Assembly: GCA_028752905.1 (NCBI GenBank)
Contig: JAQNBH010000011.1
Location: 7,783,625-7,847,624, forward strand
Source: Cladorhizidae sp. MBARI D1340-BT2
Lineage: Eukaryota; Porifera; Demospongiae; Poecilosclerida; Cladorhizidae
Reading direction: 5' to 3'
DNA length: 64,000 nucleotides
The notes beneath the pieces are model-generated. The model was not told the origin of the DNA. It was given only the letters and a program-made list of their open reading frames with translations, and searched no databases. Positions 38,221-49,914 of this stretch are shown piece after piece; within the stretch, counting starts at the first letter, position 1, and each line of letters starts with the position of its first letter. The position numbers were made by a program, and so were the translations under genes.

Positions 38221-41200
38221 ATGAGGTCTGACATAGCTACAAGGATAGAGGTGGAGTACATGAGGTCTGACATAGCTACAAGGATAGAGGTGGAGTACAT
38301 GAGGTCTGACATAGCTACAAGGATAGAGGTGGAGTACATGAGGTCTGACATAGCTACAAGGATAGAGGTGGAGTGTATGAGGCCTGACATAGCTACAAGG
38401 ATAGAGGTGGAGTGCATGAGGCCTGACATAGCTACAAGGATAGAGGTGGAGTGCATGAGGTCTGACATAGCTACAAGGATAGAGGTGGTGTGCATGAGGC
38501 CTGACATAGCTACAAGGATAGAGGTGGAGTACATGAGGTCTGACATAGCTACAAGGATAGAGGTGGAGTGCATGAGGTCTGACATAGCTACAAGGATAGA
38601 GGTGGAGTACATGAGGTCTGACATAGCTACAAGGATAGAGGTGGAGTGTGTGAGGTCTGACATAGCTACAAGGATAGAGGTGGAGTGTGTGAGGTCTGAC
38701 ATAGCTACAAGGATAGAGGTGGAGTGCATGAGGCCTGACATAGCTACAAGGATAGAGGTGGAGTGCATGAAGTCTGACATAGCTACAAGGATAGAGGTGG
38801 AGTGCATGAGGTCTGACATAGCTACAAGGATAGAGGTGGAGTGTGTGAGGTCTGACATAGCTACAAGGATAGAGGTGGAGTGCATGAAGTCTGACATAGC
38901 TACAAGGATAGAGGTGGAGTGTGTGAGGCCTGACATAGCTACAAGGATAGAGATGGAGTACATGAGGCCTGACATAGCTACAAGGATAGAGGTGGAGTAC
39001 ATGAGGTCTGACATAGCTACAAGGATAGAGGTGGAGTACATGAGGCCTGACATAGCTACAAGGATAGAGGTGGAGGGCATGAGGCCTGACATAGCTACAA
39101 GGATAGAGGTGGAGTGCATGAGGCCTGACATAGCTACAAGGATAGAGGTGGAGTACATGAGGTCTGACATAGCTACAAGGATAGAGGTGGAGTGCTTGAG
39201 GTCTGACATAGCTACAAGGATAGAGGTGGAGTACATGAGGTCTGACATAGCTACAAGGATAGAGGTGGAGTGCTTGAGGTCTGACATAGCTACAAGGATA
39301 GAGGTGGAGTACATGAGGTCTGACATAGCTACAAGGATAGAGGTGGAGTGCATGAGGTCTGACATAGCTACAAGGATAGAGGTGGAGTACATGAGGTCTG
39401 ACATAGCTACAAGGATAGAGGTGGAGTGTGTGAGGCCTGACATAGCTACAAGGATAGAGGTGGAGTACATGAGGCCTGACATAGCTACAAGGATAGAGGT
39501 GGAGTGTGTGAGGCCTGACATAGCTACAAGGATAGAGGTGGAGTGCATGAGGCCTGACATAGCTACAAGGATAGAGGTGGAGTACATGAGGTCTGACATA
39601 GCTACAAGGATAGAGGTGGACTACATGAGGTCTGACATAGCTACAAGGATAGAGGTGGAGTACATGAGGTCTGACATAGCTACAAGGATAGAGGTGGAGT
39701 ACATGAGCTGACATAGCTACAAGGATAGAGGTGGAGTCATTCATGAGGTCTGACATAGCTACAAGGATAGAGGTGGAGTGCTTGAGGTCTGACATAGCTA
39801 CAAGGATAGAGGTGGAGTGTGTGAGGTCTGACATAGCTACAAGGATAGAGGTGGAGTGCTTGAGGTCTGACATAACTACAAGGATAGAGGTGGAGTACAT
39901 GAGGCCTGACATAGCTACAAGGATAGAGGTGGAGTGTGTGAGGTCTGACATAGCTACAAGGATAGAGGTGGAGTACATGAGGCCTGACATAGCTACAAGG
40001 ATAGAGGTGGAGTGCATGAGGTCTGACATAGCTACAAGGATAGAGGTGGAGTGTGTGAGGTCTGACATAGCTACAAGGATAGAGGTGGAGTGTGTGAGGC
40101 CTGACATAGCTACAAGGATAGAGGTGGTGTGTATGAGGTCTGACATAGCTACAAGGATAGAGGTGGAGTACATGAGGTCTGACATAGCTACAAGGATAGA
40201 GGTGGAGTGCATGAGGCCTGACATAGCTACAAGGATAGAGGTGGAGTACATGAGGTCTGACATAGCTACAAGGATAGAGGTGGAGTGTGTGAGGTCTGAC
40301 ATAGCTACAAGGATAGAGGTGGAGTGTGTGAGGCCTGACATAGCTACAAGGATAGAGGTGGTGTGTATGAGGCCTGACATAGCTACAAGGATAGAGGTGG
40401 AGTACATGAGGAGACTGACATAGCTACAAGGATAGAGGTGGAGTGTGTGAGGTCTGACATAGCTACAAGGATAGAGGTGGAGTGCATGAGGTCTGACATA
40501 GCTACAAGGATAGAGGTGGAGTGCATGAGGCCTGACATAGCTACAAGGATAGAGGTGGAGTACATGAGGTCTGACATAGCTACAAGGATAGAGGTGGAGT
40601 GTGTGAGGTCTGACATAGCTACAAGGATAGAGGTGGAGTGCATGAAGTCTGACATAGCTACAAGGATAGAGGTGGAGTGCATGAGGCCTGACATAGCTAC
40701 AAGGATAGAGGTGGAGTGCATTCATGAGGTCTGACATAGCTACAAGGATAGAGGTGGTGTGCATGAGGCCTGACATAGCTACAAGGATAGAGGTGGAGTG
40801 CATGAGGTCTCACATAGCTACAAGGATAGAGGTGGAGTGTGTGAGGCCTGACATAGCTACAAGGATAGAGATGGAGTACATGAGGCCTGACATAGCTACA
40901 AGGATAGAGGTGGAGGGCATGAGGCCTGACATAGCTACAAGGATAGAGGTGGAGTGCATGAGGCCTGACATAGCTACAAGGATAGAGGTGGAGTGCTTGA
41001 GGTCTGACATAGCTACAAGGATAGAGGTGGAGTACATGAGGTCTGACATACTGTAGCTACAAGGATAGAGGTGGAGTACATGAGGTCTGACATAGCTACA
41101 AGGATAGAGGTGGAGTACATGAGGTCTGACATAGCTACAAGGATAGAGGTGGAGTACATGAGGTCTGACATAGCTACAAGGATAGAGGTGGAGTACATGA

Positions 41201-44200
41201 GGTCTGACATAGCTACAAGGATAGAGGTGGAGTGCATGAGGTCTGACATAGCTACAAGGATAGAGGTGGAGTACATGAGGTCTGACATAGCTACAAGGAT
41301 AGAGGTGGAGTACATGAGGTCTGACATAGCTACAAGGATAGAGGTGGAGTACATGAGGTCTACAAGGATAGAGGTGGAGTGTGTGAGGCCTGACATAGCT
41401 ACAAGGATAGAGGTGGAGTACATGAGGCCTGACATAGCTACAAGGATAGAGGTGGAGTGTGTGAGGCCTGACATAGCTACAAGGATAGAGGTGGAGTGCA
41501 TGAGGCCTGACATAGCTACAAGGATAGAGGTGGAGTGTGTGAGGTCTGACATAGCTACAAGGATAGAGGTGGAGTGCATCAGGTCTGACATAGCTACAAG
41601 GATAGAGGTGGAGTACATGAGGTCTGACATAGCTACAAGGATAGAGGTGGAGTACATGAGGTCTGACATAGCTACAAGGATAGAGGTGGACTACATGAGG
41701 TCTGACATAGCTACAAGGATAGAGGTGGAGTGCATTCATGAGGTCTGACATAGCTACAAGGATAGAGGTGGAGTGCATGTGGTCTGACATAGCTACAAGG
41801 ATAGAGGTGGAGTACATGAGGTCTGACATAGCTACAAGGATAGAGGTGGAGTGCATGAGGCCTGACATAGCTACAAGGATAGAGGTGGTGTGTGTGAGGT
41901 CTGACATAGCTACAAGGATAGAGGTGGAGTGTGTGAGGTCTGACATAGCTACAAGGATAGAGGTGGAGTGCATGAGGTCTGACATAGCTACAAGGATAGA
42001 GGTGGAGTGTATGAGGTCTGACATAGCTACAAGGATAGAGGTGGAGTACATGAGGTCTGACATAGCTACAAGGATAGAGGTGGAGTGTGTGAGGTCTGAC
42101 ATAGCTACAAGGATAGAGGTGGAGTGCATGAGGTCTGACATAGCTACAAGGATAGAGGTGGAGTGCATGAGGCCTGACATAGCTACAAGGATAGAGGTGG
42201 AGTGCATGAGGTCTGACATAGCTACAAGGATAGAGGTGAGTGCATGAGGCCTGACATAGCTACAAGGATAGAAGTGGAGTGCATGAGGCTTGACATAGCT
42301 ACAAGGATAGAGGTGAGTGCATGAGGCCTGACATAGCTACAAGGATAGAAGTGGAGTGCATGAGGTCTGACATACATACAAGGATAGAGGTGGACTACAT
42401 GAGGCCTGACAAAGCTACAAGGATAGAGGTGGAGTGCGTGAGGTCTGACATAGCTACAAGGATAGAGGTGGAGTGCATGAGGTCTGACATAGCTACAAGG
42501 ATAGAGGTGGAGTGCATGAGGTCTGACATAGCTACAAGGATAGAGGTTGAGTGCATGAGGCCTGACATAGCTACAAGGATAGAGGTGGAGTGCATGAGGC
42601 CTGACATAGCTACAAGGATAGAGGTGAGTGCATGAGGTCTGACATAGCTACAAGGATAGAGGTGGAGTGCATGAAGTCTGACATAGCTACAAGGATAGAG
42701 GTGGTGTGCATTCATGAGGTCTGACATAGCTACAAGGATAGAGGTGGAGTGTGTGAGGTCTGACATAGCTACAAGGATAGAGGTGGTGTGTATGATGTCT
42801 GACATAGCTACAAGGATAGAGGTGGAGTGCATGAGGCCTGACATAGCTACAAGGATAGAGGTGGAGTGTGTGAGGTCTGACATAGCTACAAGGATAGAGG
42901 TGGAGTGCATGAGGTCTGACATAGCTACAAGGATAGAGGTGGAGTGTGTGAGGTCTGACATAGCTACAAGGATAGAGGTGGAGTGCATGAGGCCTGACAT
43001 AGCTACAAGGATAGAGGTGGAGTGCATGAGGTCTGACATAGCTACAAGGATAGAGGTAGAGTACATGAGGTCTGACATAGCTACAAGGATAGAGGTGGAG
43101 TGTGTGAGGTCTGACATAGCTACAAGGATAGAGGTGGAGTGCATGAGGTCTGACATAGCTACAAGGATAGAGGTGGAGTGCATGAGGTCTGACATAGCTA
43201 CAAGGATAGAGGTGGAGTGTATGAGGTCTGACATAGCTACAAGGATAGAGGTGGAGTACATGAGGTCTGACATAGCTACAAGGATAGAGGTGGAGTGCAT
43301 GAGGTCTGACATAGCTACAAGGATAGAGGTAGAGTACATGAGGTCTGACATAGCTACAAGGATAGAGGTGGAGTGCATGAGGTCTGACATAGCTACAAGG
43401 ATAGAGGTGGAGTGTATGAGGTCTGACATAGCTACAAGGATAGAGGTGGAGTACATGAGGTCTGACATAGCTACAAGGATAGAGGTGGAGTGCATGAGGT
43501 CTGACATAGCTACAAGGATAGAGGTAGAGTACATGAGGTCTGACATAGCTACAAGGATAGAGGTGGACTACATGAGGTCTGACATAGCTACAAGGATAGA
43601 GGTGGAGTGCATGAGGTCTGACATAGCTACAAGGATAGAGGTGGAGTACATGAGGTCTGACATAGCTACAAGGATAGAGGTGGAGTGTGTGAGGTCTGAC
43701 ATAGCTACAAGGATAGAGGTGGAGTGCATGAGGTCTGACATAGCTACAAGGATAGAGGTGGAGTGTGTGAGGTCTGACATAGCTACAAGGATAGAGGTGG
43801 AGTGCATGAGGTCTGACATAGCTACAAGGATAGAGGTGGAGTGCATGAGGTCTGACATAGCTACAAGGATAGAGGTGGAGTACATGAGGTCTGACATAGC
43901 TACAAGGATACAGGTGGAGTACATGAGGTCTGACATAGCTACAAGGATAGAGGTGGATACATGTGGTCTGACATAGCTACAAGGATAGAGGTGGTGTACA
44001 TGAGGCCTGACATAGCTACAAGGATAGAGCATGAGGTCTGACATGGCTACAAGGATAGAGGTGGAGTACATGAGGTCTGACATAGCTACAAGGATAGAGG
44101 TGGAGTGTGTGAGGTCTGACATAGCTACAAGGATAGAGGTGGAGTACATGAGGTCTGACATAGCTACAAGGATAGAGGTGGAGTGCATGAGGTCTGACAT

Positions 44201-46399
44201 AGCTACAAGGATAGAGGTGGAGTACATGAGGTCTGACATAGCTACAAGGATAGAGGTGGAGTGCATGAGGCCTGACATAGCTACAAGGATAGAGGTGGAC
44301 TACATTAGGCCTGACATAGCTACAAGGATAGAGGTGGAGTGCATGAGGTCTGACATAGCTACAAGGATAGAGGTGGAGTGCATGTGGTCTGACATAGCTA
44401 CAAGGATAGAGGTGGAGTGCATGTGGTCTGACATAGCTACAAGGATAGAGGTGGAGTACATGAGGTCTGACATAGCTACAAGGATAGAGGTGGAGTGTAC
44501 GAGGTCTGACATAGCTACAAGGATAGAGGTGGAGTACATGAGGTCTGACATAGCTACAAGGATAGAGGTGGAGTGTGTGAGGCCTGACATAGCTACAAGG
44601 ATAGAGGTGGAGTGCATGAGGTCTGACATAGCTACAAGGATAGAGGTGGAGTACATGAGGCCTGACATAGCTACAAGGATAGAGGTGGAGTGCATGAGGT
44701 CTGACATAGCTACAAGGATAGAGGTGGAGTGCATGAGGTCTGACATAGCTACAAGGATAGAGGTGGAGTGCATGAGGCCTGACATAGCTACAAGGATAGA
44801 GGTGGAGTGCATGAGGTCTGACATAGCTACAAGGATAGAGGTGGAGTACATGAGGCCTGACATAGCTACAAGGATAGAGGTGGAGTAGATGAGGTCTGAC
44901 ATAGCTACAAGGATAGAGGTGGAGTGCATGAGGCCTGACATAGCTACAAGGATAGAAGTGGAGTACATGAGGTCTGACATAGCTACAAGGATAGAGGTGG
45001 AGTACATGAGGTCTGACATAGCTACAAGGATAGAGGTGGAGTGCATGAGGCCTGACATAGCTACAAGGATAGAGGTGGAGTGCATGAGGTCTGACATAGC
45101 TACAAGGATAGAGGTGGAGTGTGTGAGGCCTGACATAGCTACAAGGATAGAGGTGGAGTGCATGAGGTCTGACATAGCTACAAGGATAGAGGTGGAGTGC
45201 ATGAGGTCTGACATAGCTACAAGGATAGAGGTGGAGTACATGAGGTCTGACATAGCTACAAGGATAGAGGTGGAGTGCATGAGGTCTGACATAGCTACAA
45301 GGATAGAGGTGGAGTACATGAGGTCTGACATAGCTACAAGGATAGAGGTGGAGTGCATGCGGCCTGACATAGCTACAAGGATAGAGGTGGAGTACATGAG
45401 GTCTGACATAGCTACAAGGATAGAGGTGGAGTGCATGAGGTCTGACATAGCTACAAGGATAGAGGTGGAGTGTGTGAGGTCTGACATAGCTACAAGGATA
45501 GAGGTGGAGTACATGAGGTCTGACATAGCTACAAGGATAGAGGTGGAGTGCATGAGGTCTGACATAGCTACAAGGATAGAGGTGGAGTACATGAGGCCTG
45601 ACATAGCTACAAGGATAGAGGTGGAGTGTGTGAGGTCTGACATAGCTACAAGGATAGAGGTGGTGTGTATGAGGCCTGACATAGCTACAAGGATAGCGGT
45701 GGAGTGCATGAGGTCTGACATAGCTACAAGGATAGAGGTGGAGTACATGAGGTCTGACATAGCTACAAGGATAGAGGTGGAGTGCATGAAGTCTGACATA
45801 GCTACAAGGATAGAGGTGGTGTGTATGAGGTCTGACATAGCTACAAGGATAGAGGTGGTGTGCATGAGGCCTGACATAGCTACAAGGATAGAGGTGGAGT
45901 GTGTGAGGCCTGACATAGCTACAAGGATAGAGGTGGAGTACATGAGGTCTGACATAGCTACAAGGATAGAGGTGGAGTACATGAGGCCTGACATAGCTAC
46001 AAGGATAGAGGTGGAGTGTGTGAGGTCTGACATAGCTACAAGGATAGAGGTGGAGTACATGAGGTCTGACATAGCTACAAGGATAGAGGTGGAGTGTGTG
46101 AGGTCTGACATAGCTACAAGGATAGAGGTGGAGTGCATGAGGTCTGACATAGCTACAAGGATAGAGGTGGAGTGCATGAGGCCTGACATAGCTACAAGGA
46201 TAGAGGTGGAGTGTGTGAGGTCTGACATAGCTACAAGGATAGAGGTGGAGTGCATGAGGCCTGACATAGCTACAAGGATAGAGGTGGAGTGCATGAGGTC
46301 TGACATAGCTACAAGGATAGAGGTGGAGTGCATGAGGCCTGACATAGCTACAAGGATAGAGGTGGAGTACATGAGGTCTGACATAGCTACAAGGATAGA

Positions 46400-49040
46400 G
46401 GTGGAGTGCATGAAGTCTGACATAGCTACAAGGATAGAGGTGGAGTGTGTGAGGTCTGACATAGCTACAAGGATAGAGGTGAGTGTGTGAGCTCTGATAT
46501 AGCTACAAGGATAGAGGTGGAGTGCATGAGGTCGGACATAGCTACAAGGATAGAGGTGGAGTGCATGAGGCCTGACATAGCTACAAGGATAGAGGTGGAG
46601 TACATGAGGTCTGACATAGCTACAAGGATAGAGGTGGAGTGTGTGAGGTCTGACATAGCTACAAGGATAGAGGTGGAGTGCATGAGGTCTGACATAGCTA
46701 CAAGGATAGAGGTGGAGTACATGAGGCCTGACATAGCTACAAGGATAGAGGTGGAGTGTGTGAGGTCTGACATAGCTACAAGGATAGAGGTGGAGTACAT
46801 GAGGTCTGACATAGCTACAAGGATAGAGGTGGAGTACATGAGGTCTGACATAGCTACAAGGATAGAGGTGGAGTACATGAGGCCTGACATAGCTACAAGG
46901 ATAGAGGTGGAGTACATGAGGTCTGACATAGCTACAAGGATAGAGGTGGAGTGTACGAGGTCTGACATAGCTACAAGGATAGAGGTGGAGTGCATGAGGC
47001 CTGACATAGCTACAAGGATAGAGGTGGAGTGCATGAGGTCTGACATAGCTACAAGGATAGAGGTGGAGTACATGAGGTCTGACATAGCTACAAGGATAGA
47101 GGTGGAGTACATGAGGCCTGACATAGCTACAAGGATAGAGGTGGAGTACATGAGGTCTGACATAGCTACAAGGATAGAGGTGGAGTGCATGAGGTCTGAC
47201 ATAGCTACAAGGATAGAGGTGGAGTACATGAGGCCTGACATAGCTACAAGGATAGAGGTGGACTACATGAGGTCTGACATAGCTACAAGGATAGAGGTGG
47301 AGTGCATGAGGTCTGACATAGCTACAAGGATAGAGGTGGAGTGTGTGAGGTCTGACATAGCTACAAGGATAGAGGTGGAGTGTGTGAGGCCTGACATAGC
47401 TACAAGGATAGAGGTGGAGTGCATGAGGCCTGACATAGCTACAAGGATAGAGGTGGAGTACATGAGGAGACTGACATAGCTACAAGGATAGAGGTGGAGT
47501 GCATGAGGTCTGACATAGCTACAAGGATAGAGGTGGAGTGCATGAGGTCTGACATAGCTACAAGGATAGAGGTGGTGTGTATGAGGCCTGACATAGCTAC
47601 AAGGATAGAGGTGGAGTGTGTGAGGCCTGACATAGCTACAAGGATAGAGGTGGAGTGCATGAGGTCTGACATAGCTACAAGGATAGAGGTGGAGTGCATC
47701 AGGTCTGACATAGCTACAAGGATAGAGGTGGAGTGTGTGAGGCCTGACATAGCTACAAGGATAGAGGTGGAGTGCATGAGGTCTGACATAGCTACAAGGA
47801 TAGAGGTGGAGTGTGTGAGGTCTGACATAGCTACAAGGATAGAGGTGGAGTGTGTGAGGTCTGACATAGCTACAAGGATAGAGGTGGAGTACATGAGTCT
47901 GACATAGCTACAAGGATAGAGGTGGAGTACATGAGGCCTGACATAGCTACAAGGATAGAGGTGGAGTGCATGAGGTCTGACATAGCTACAAGGATAGAGG
48001 TCGAGTACATGAGTCTGACATAGCTACAAGGATAGAGGTGGAGTACATGAGGCCTGACATAGCTACAAGGATAGAGGTGGAGTGCATGAGGTCTGACATA
48101 GCTACAAGGATAGAGGTGGAGTGCATGAGGTCTGACATAGCTACAAGGATAGAGGTGGAGTGTGTGAGGCCTGACATAGCTACAAGGATAGAGGTGGAGT
48201 GCATGAGGTCTGACATAGCTACAAGGATAGAGGTGGAGTGTGTGAGGTCTGACATAGCTACAAGGATAGAGGTGGAGTGTGTGAGGTCTGACATAGCTAC
48301 AAGGATAGAGGTGGAGTGCATTAGGCCTGACATAGCTACAAGGATAGAGGTGGAGTGCATGAGGTCTGACATAGCTACAAGGATAGAGGTGGAGTGCATC
48401 AGGTCTGACATAGCTACAAGGATAGAGAGGTGGAGTGCATGAGGTCTGACATAGCTACAAGGATAGAGGTGGTGTGCATGAGGTCTGACATAGCTACAAG
48501 GATAGAGGTGGAGTGCATGAGGCCTGACATAGCTACAAGGATAGAGGTGGAGTGCATGAGGTCTGACATAGCTACAAGGATAGAGGTGGAGTGTGTGAGG
48601 TCTGACATAGCTACAAGGATAGAGGTGGAGTGTGTGAGGTTTGACATAGCTACAAGGATAGAGGTGGAGTGCATGAGGTCTGACATAGCTACAAGGATAG
48701 AGGTGGACTACATGAGGTCTGACATAGCTACAAGGATAGAGGTGGAGTGCATCAGGTCTGACATAGCTACAAGGATAGAGGTGGAGTACATGAGGTCTGA
48801 CATAGCTACAAGGATAGAGGTGGAGTGCATGAAGTCTGACATAGCTACAAGGATAGAGGTGGAGTGCATGACATAGCTACAAGGATAGAGGTGGAGTGCA
48901 TGAGGCCTGACATAGCTACAAGGATAGAGGTGGAGTGCATGTGGTCTGACATAGCTACAAGGATAGAGGTGGAGTGCATGAGGTCTGACATAGCTACAAG
49001 GATAGAGGTGGTCTGCATGAGGTCTGACATAGCTACAAGG
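46400..49040 (+). repeat. Distal end of the 39-bp array, outside the large duplication
   Basis: These roughly 68 units do not continue the copy A/B marker order. Local oddities include GAGCTCTGATATAGC near 46,490, AGGAGACTGAC near 47,465 (also at 21,600 and 40,410), two ATGAGTCTGAC units about 115 bp apart near 47,895 and 48,010, GATAGAGAGG near 48,423 and a unit missing AGGTCTG near 48,868. The array stops abruptly mid-unit at 49040. Unusual units become denser toward this edge. Confidence 0.85.
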
Positions 49041-49914
49041 CTCAATTTCCAATTTATAGGAAAACGACTGTATAGCCGTGTTACTGTGTACATGTATGTG
49101 TGTGACTATTCCTCTAGGTATTATATTGTACTATGAAGCTGATACATAGTGTCTGTGGGTTACTAAATGCAAGTAGCATGTTTTTTTCATGTATTACTTA
49201 TGCCTGGTGTGATCCTTTACCTTTCCAGGCCTACAGGGTCACACTAAGTGATGTGGTGTTACATCCTAATGAGAATTGGTGTTGATTGTTGTTGTTGTTG
49301 TCGTTAAGATTATTGATATTGGTGCTGTTGTTCCTCCATGAACTTGCAGCAGTAGATGTCTACTTCGAGTTATCGGAAGAGAAGGTGTGTCAATTTTTTG
49401 CTGAGCTCCTGCTGAGACCTGCTGGCAAGGTGTGCATTATGTTTCATCGATAATGAATACCTTAGTGTCGACAACTTAAAGTGTGCGCGATGTTCTGTCA
49501 TTTCTCTTCCAATCATCCTTTTTGTTACCATCGCCGAAATACTTCAGCCTTCATCTGGGGCAATTTAAAAGAACACAGTACATCCGTACTCGCTGGCAAC
49601 GTGTATCACATGGAACGCACGTGATCCATGATCTGTCTGAATGCTTGACTGTATAAGCATAACAACACGCCAGCCGTATGATGATGGGCATGGCTTCACG
49701 TGCATCGTGTTGAGAGTCAAGACCTAGCAATCGGGTAGCTAAGGCCTTACACGTCGATTGAAGCGCTTGTCCTTTGGTTAGAATGGATGTGCGGCGTCTC
49801 CTTCACGAGCAGTTCCTCCATCTGTTGGCTTTATCAATTCCGATGTGTCTTCGACATGATTGCGTGGTGTTGGTTCCACAGACACTCTGCGATAGCATTC
49901 TTCAAGTTCTCCCT
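49041..49914. other. Non-repetitive spacer between the two satellites
   Basis: These 874 bases resemble neither repeat unit. The left third is AT-rich (for example a T run near 49181-49187). The right part has ordinary CpG content, about 28 CpG between 49361 and 49900 by eye, against none in either array consensus. Two CACGTG hexamers lie at 49618-49623 and 49697-49702. Both are canonical E-boxes by sequence, but two hexamers alone do not show a regulatory function. I see no ORF of convincing length, no tRNA cloverleaf, no terminal inverted repeats and no polyadenylated retroelement end. Confidence 0.85.
49288..49302 (+). repeat. Short GTT microsatellite
   Basis: There are about four perfect GTT triplets, preceded by GTTGATT and followed by a degenerate TCGTT. 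It is short and unremarkable, and is listed only for completeness. Confidence 0.8.

Larger units (their letters stand above)
27681..46340 (+). repeat. 18.7-kb higher-order block, copy B
   Basis: Copy B follows copy A directly and is slightly longer. The offset to copy A changes stepwise: 18,500 near 9.3 kb, 18,695 by 11.9 kb, 18,771 after 12.2 kb, 18,810 after about 19.9 kb, 18,814 after 21.9 kb, 18,619 after 23.8 kb and 18,658 after about 25.9 kb. Most steps are whole units: +195, +39, -195 and +39. The others are a 76-bp duplication and a 4-bp insertion. Substitutions are few in the parts I compared, so the duplication looks recent. Marker agreement is lost at about 46,400. Confidence 0.92.
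1..49040 (+). repeat. 39-bp satellite array, about 1,257 units
   Basis: Head-to-tail 39-bp units fill this interval without interruption and continue past the left window edge. The core GACATAGCTACAAGGATAGA followed by GGTGGA is nearly invariant. The rest is a linker of about ten variable bases. The most common linkers carry TGCATG, TGTGTG, TACATG or TGTATG, followed by AGGTCT or AGGCCT. The consensus is about 49% GC, has no CpG, and is G-rich on the + strand (14 G to 5 C per unit). Length variants include 30-bp units lacking nine linker bases, 37-bp units with GAGCTGAC, 43-bp units with GCATTCATG and 38-bp units missing one G. The last unit stops mid-core at CTACAAGG. One + frame (MRSDIATRIEVEC) and two - frames are stop-free, but shared frameshifting indels break them throughout. 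I see no promoter, intron or non-repeat domain, so I call this non-coding satellite DNA. Confidence 0.98.

Noticed and set aside
27681..46340. Copy B as a pure assembly duplication of copy A
   Set aside because: The copies differ by several whole-unit indels, a 76-bp duplication, a 4-bp insertion, an isolated substitution and a cluster of six substitutions, which simple duplication of one contig would not produce. Two haplotypes joined end to end cannot be excluded without reads.
1..49040. Centromeric array with a CENP-B box
   Set aside because: The canonical box needs TTCG and CGGG. Neither unit consensus contains a CpG, so the box is absent. A centromeric location cannot be excluded, only this evidence for it.
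48845..49136. Short ORFs running across the array-spacer junction on both strands
   Set aside because: They are repeat frames that continue by chance for a few codons into the spacer. No splice or start context supports them.
49601..49627. Inverted repeat ATCAC ... GTGAT around 49605-49625 as a hairpin terminator or operator
   Set aside because: The stem is only five base pairs with a loop of about eleven bases, and there is no adjacent gene. Such matches are expected by chance.
49041..49914. tRNA, rRNA or small RNA gene in the spacer
   Set aside because: I found no A and B box pair, cloverleaf or conserved rRNA segment by reading both strands.
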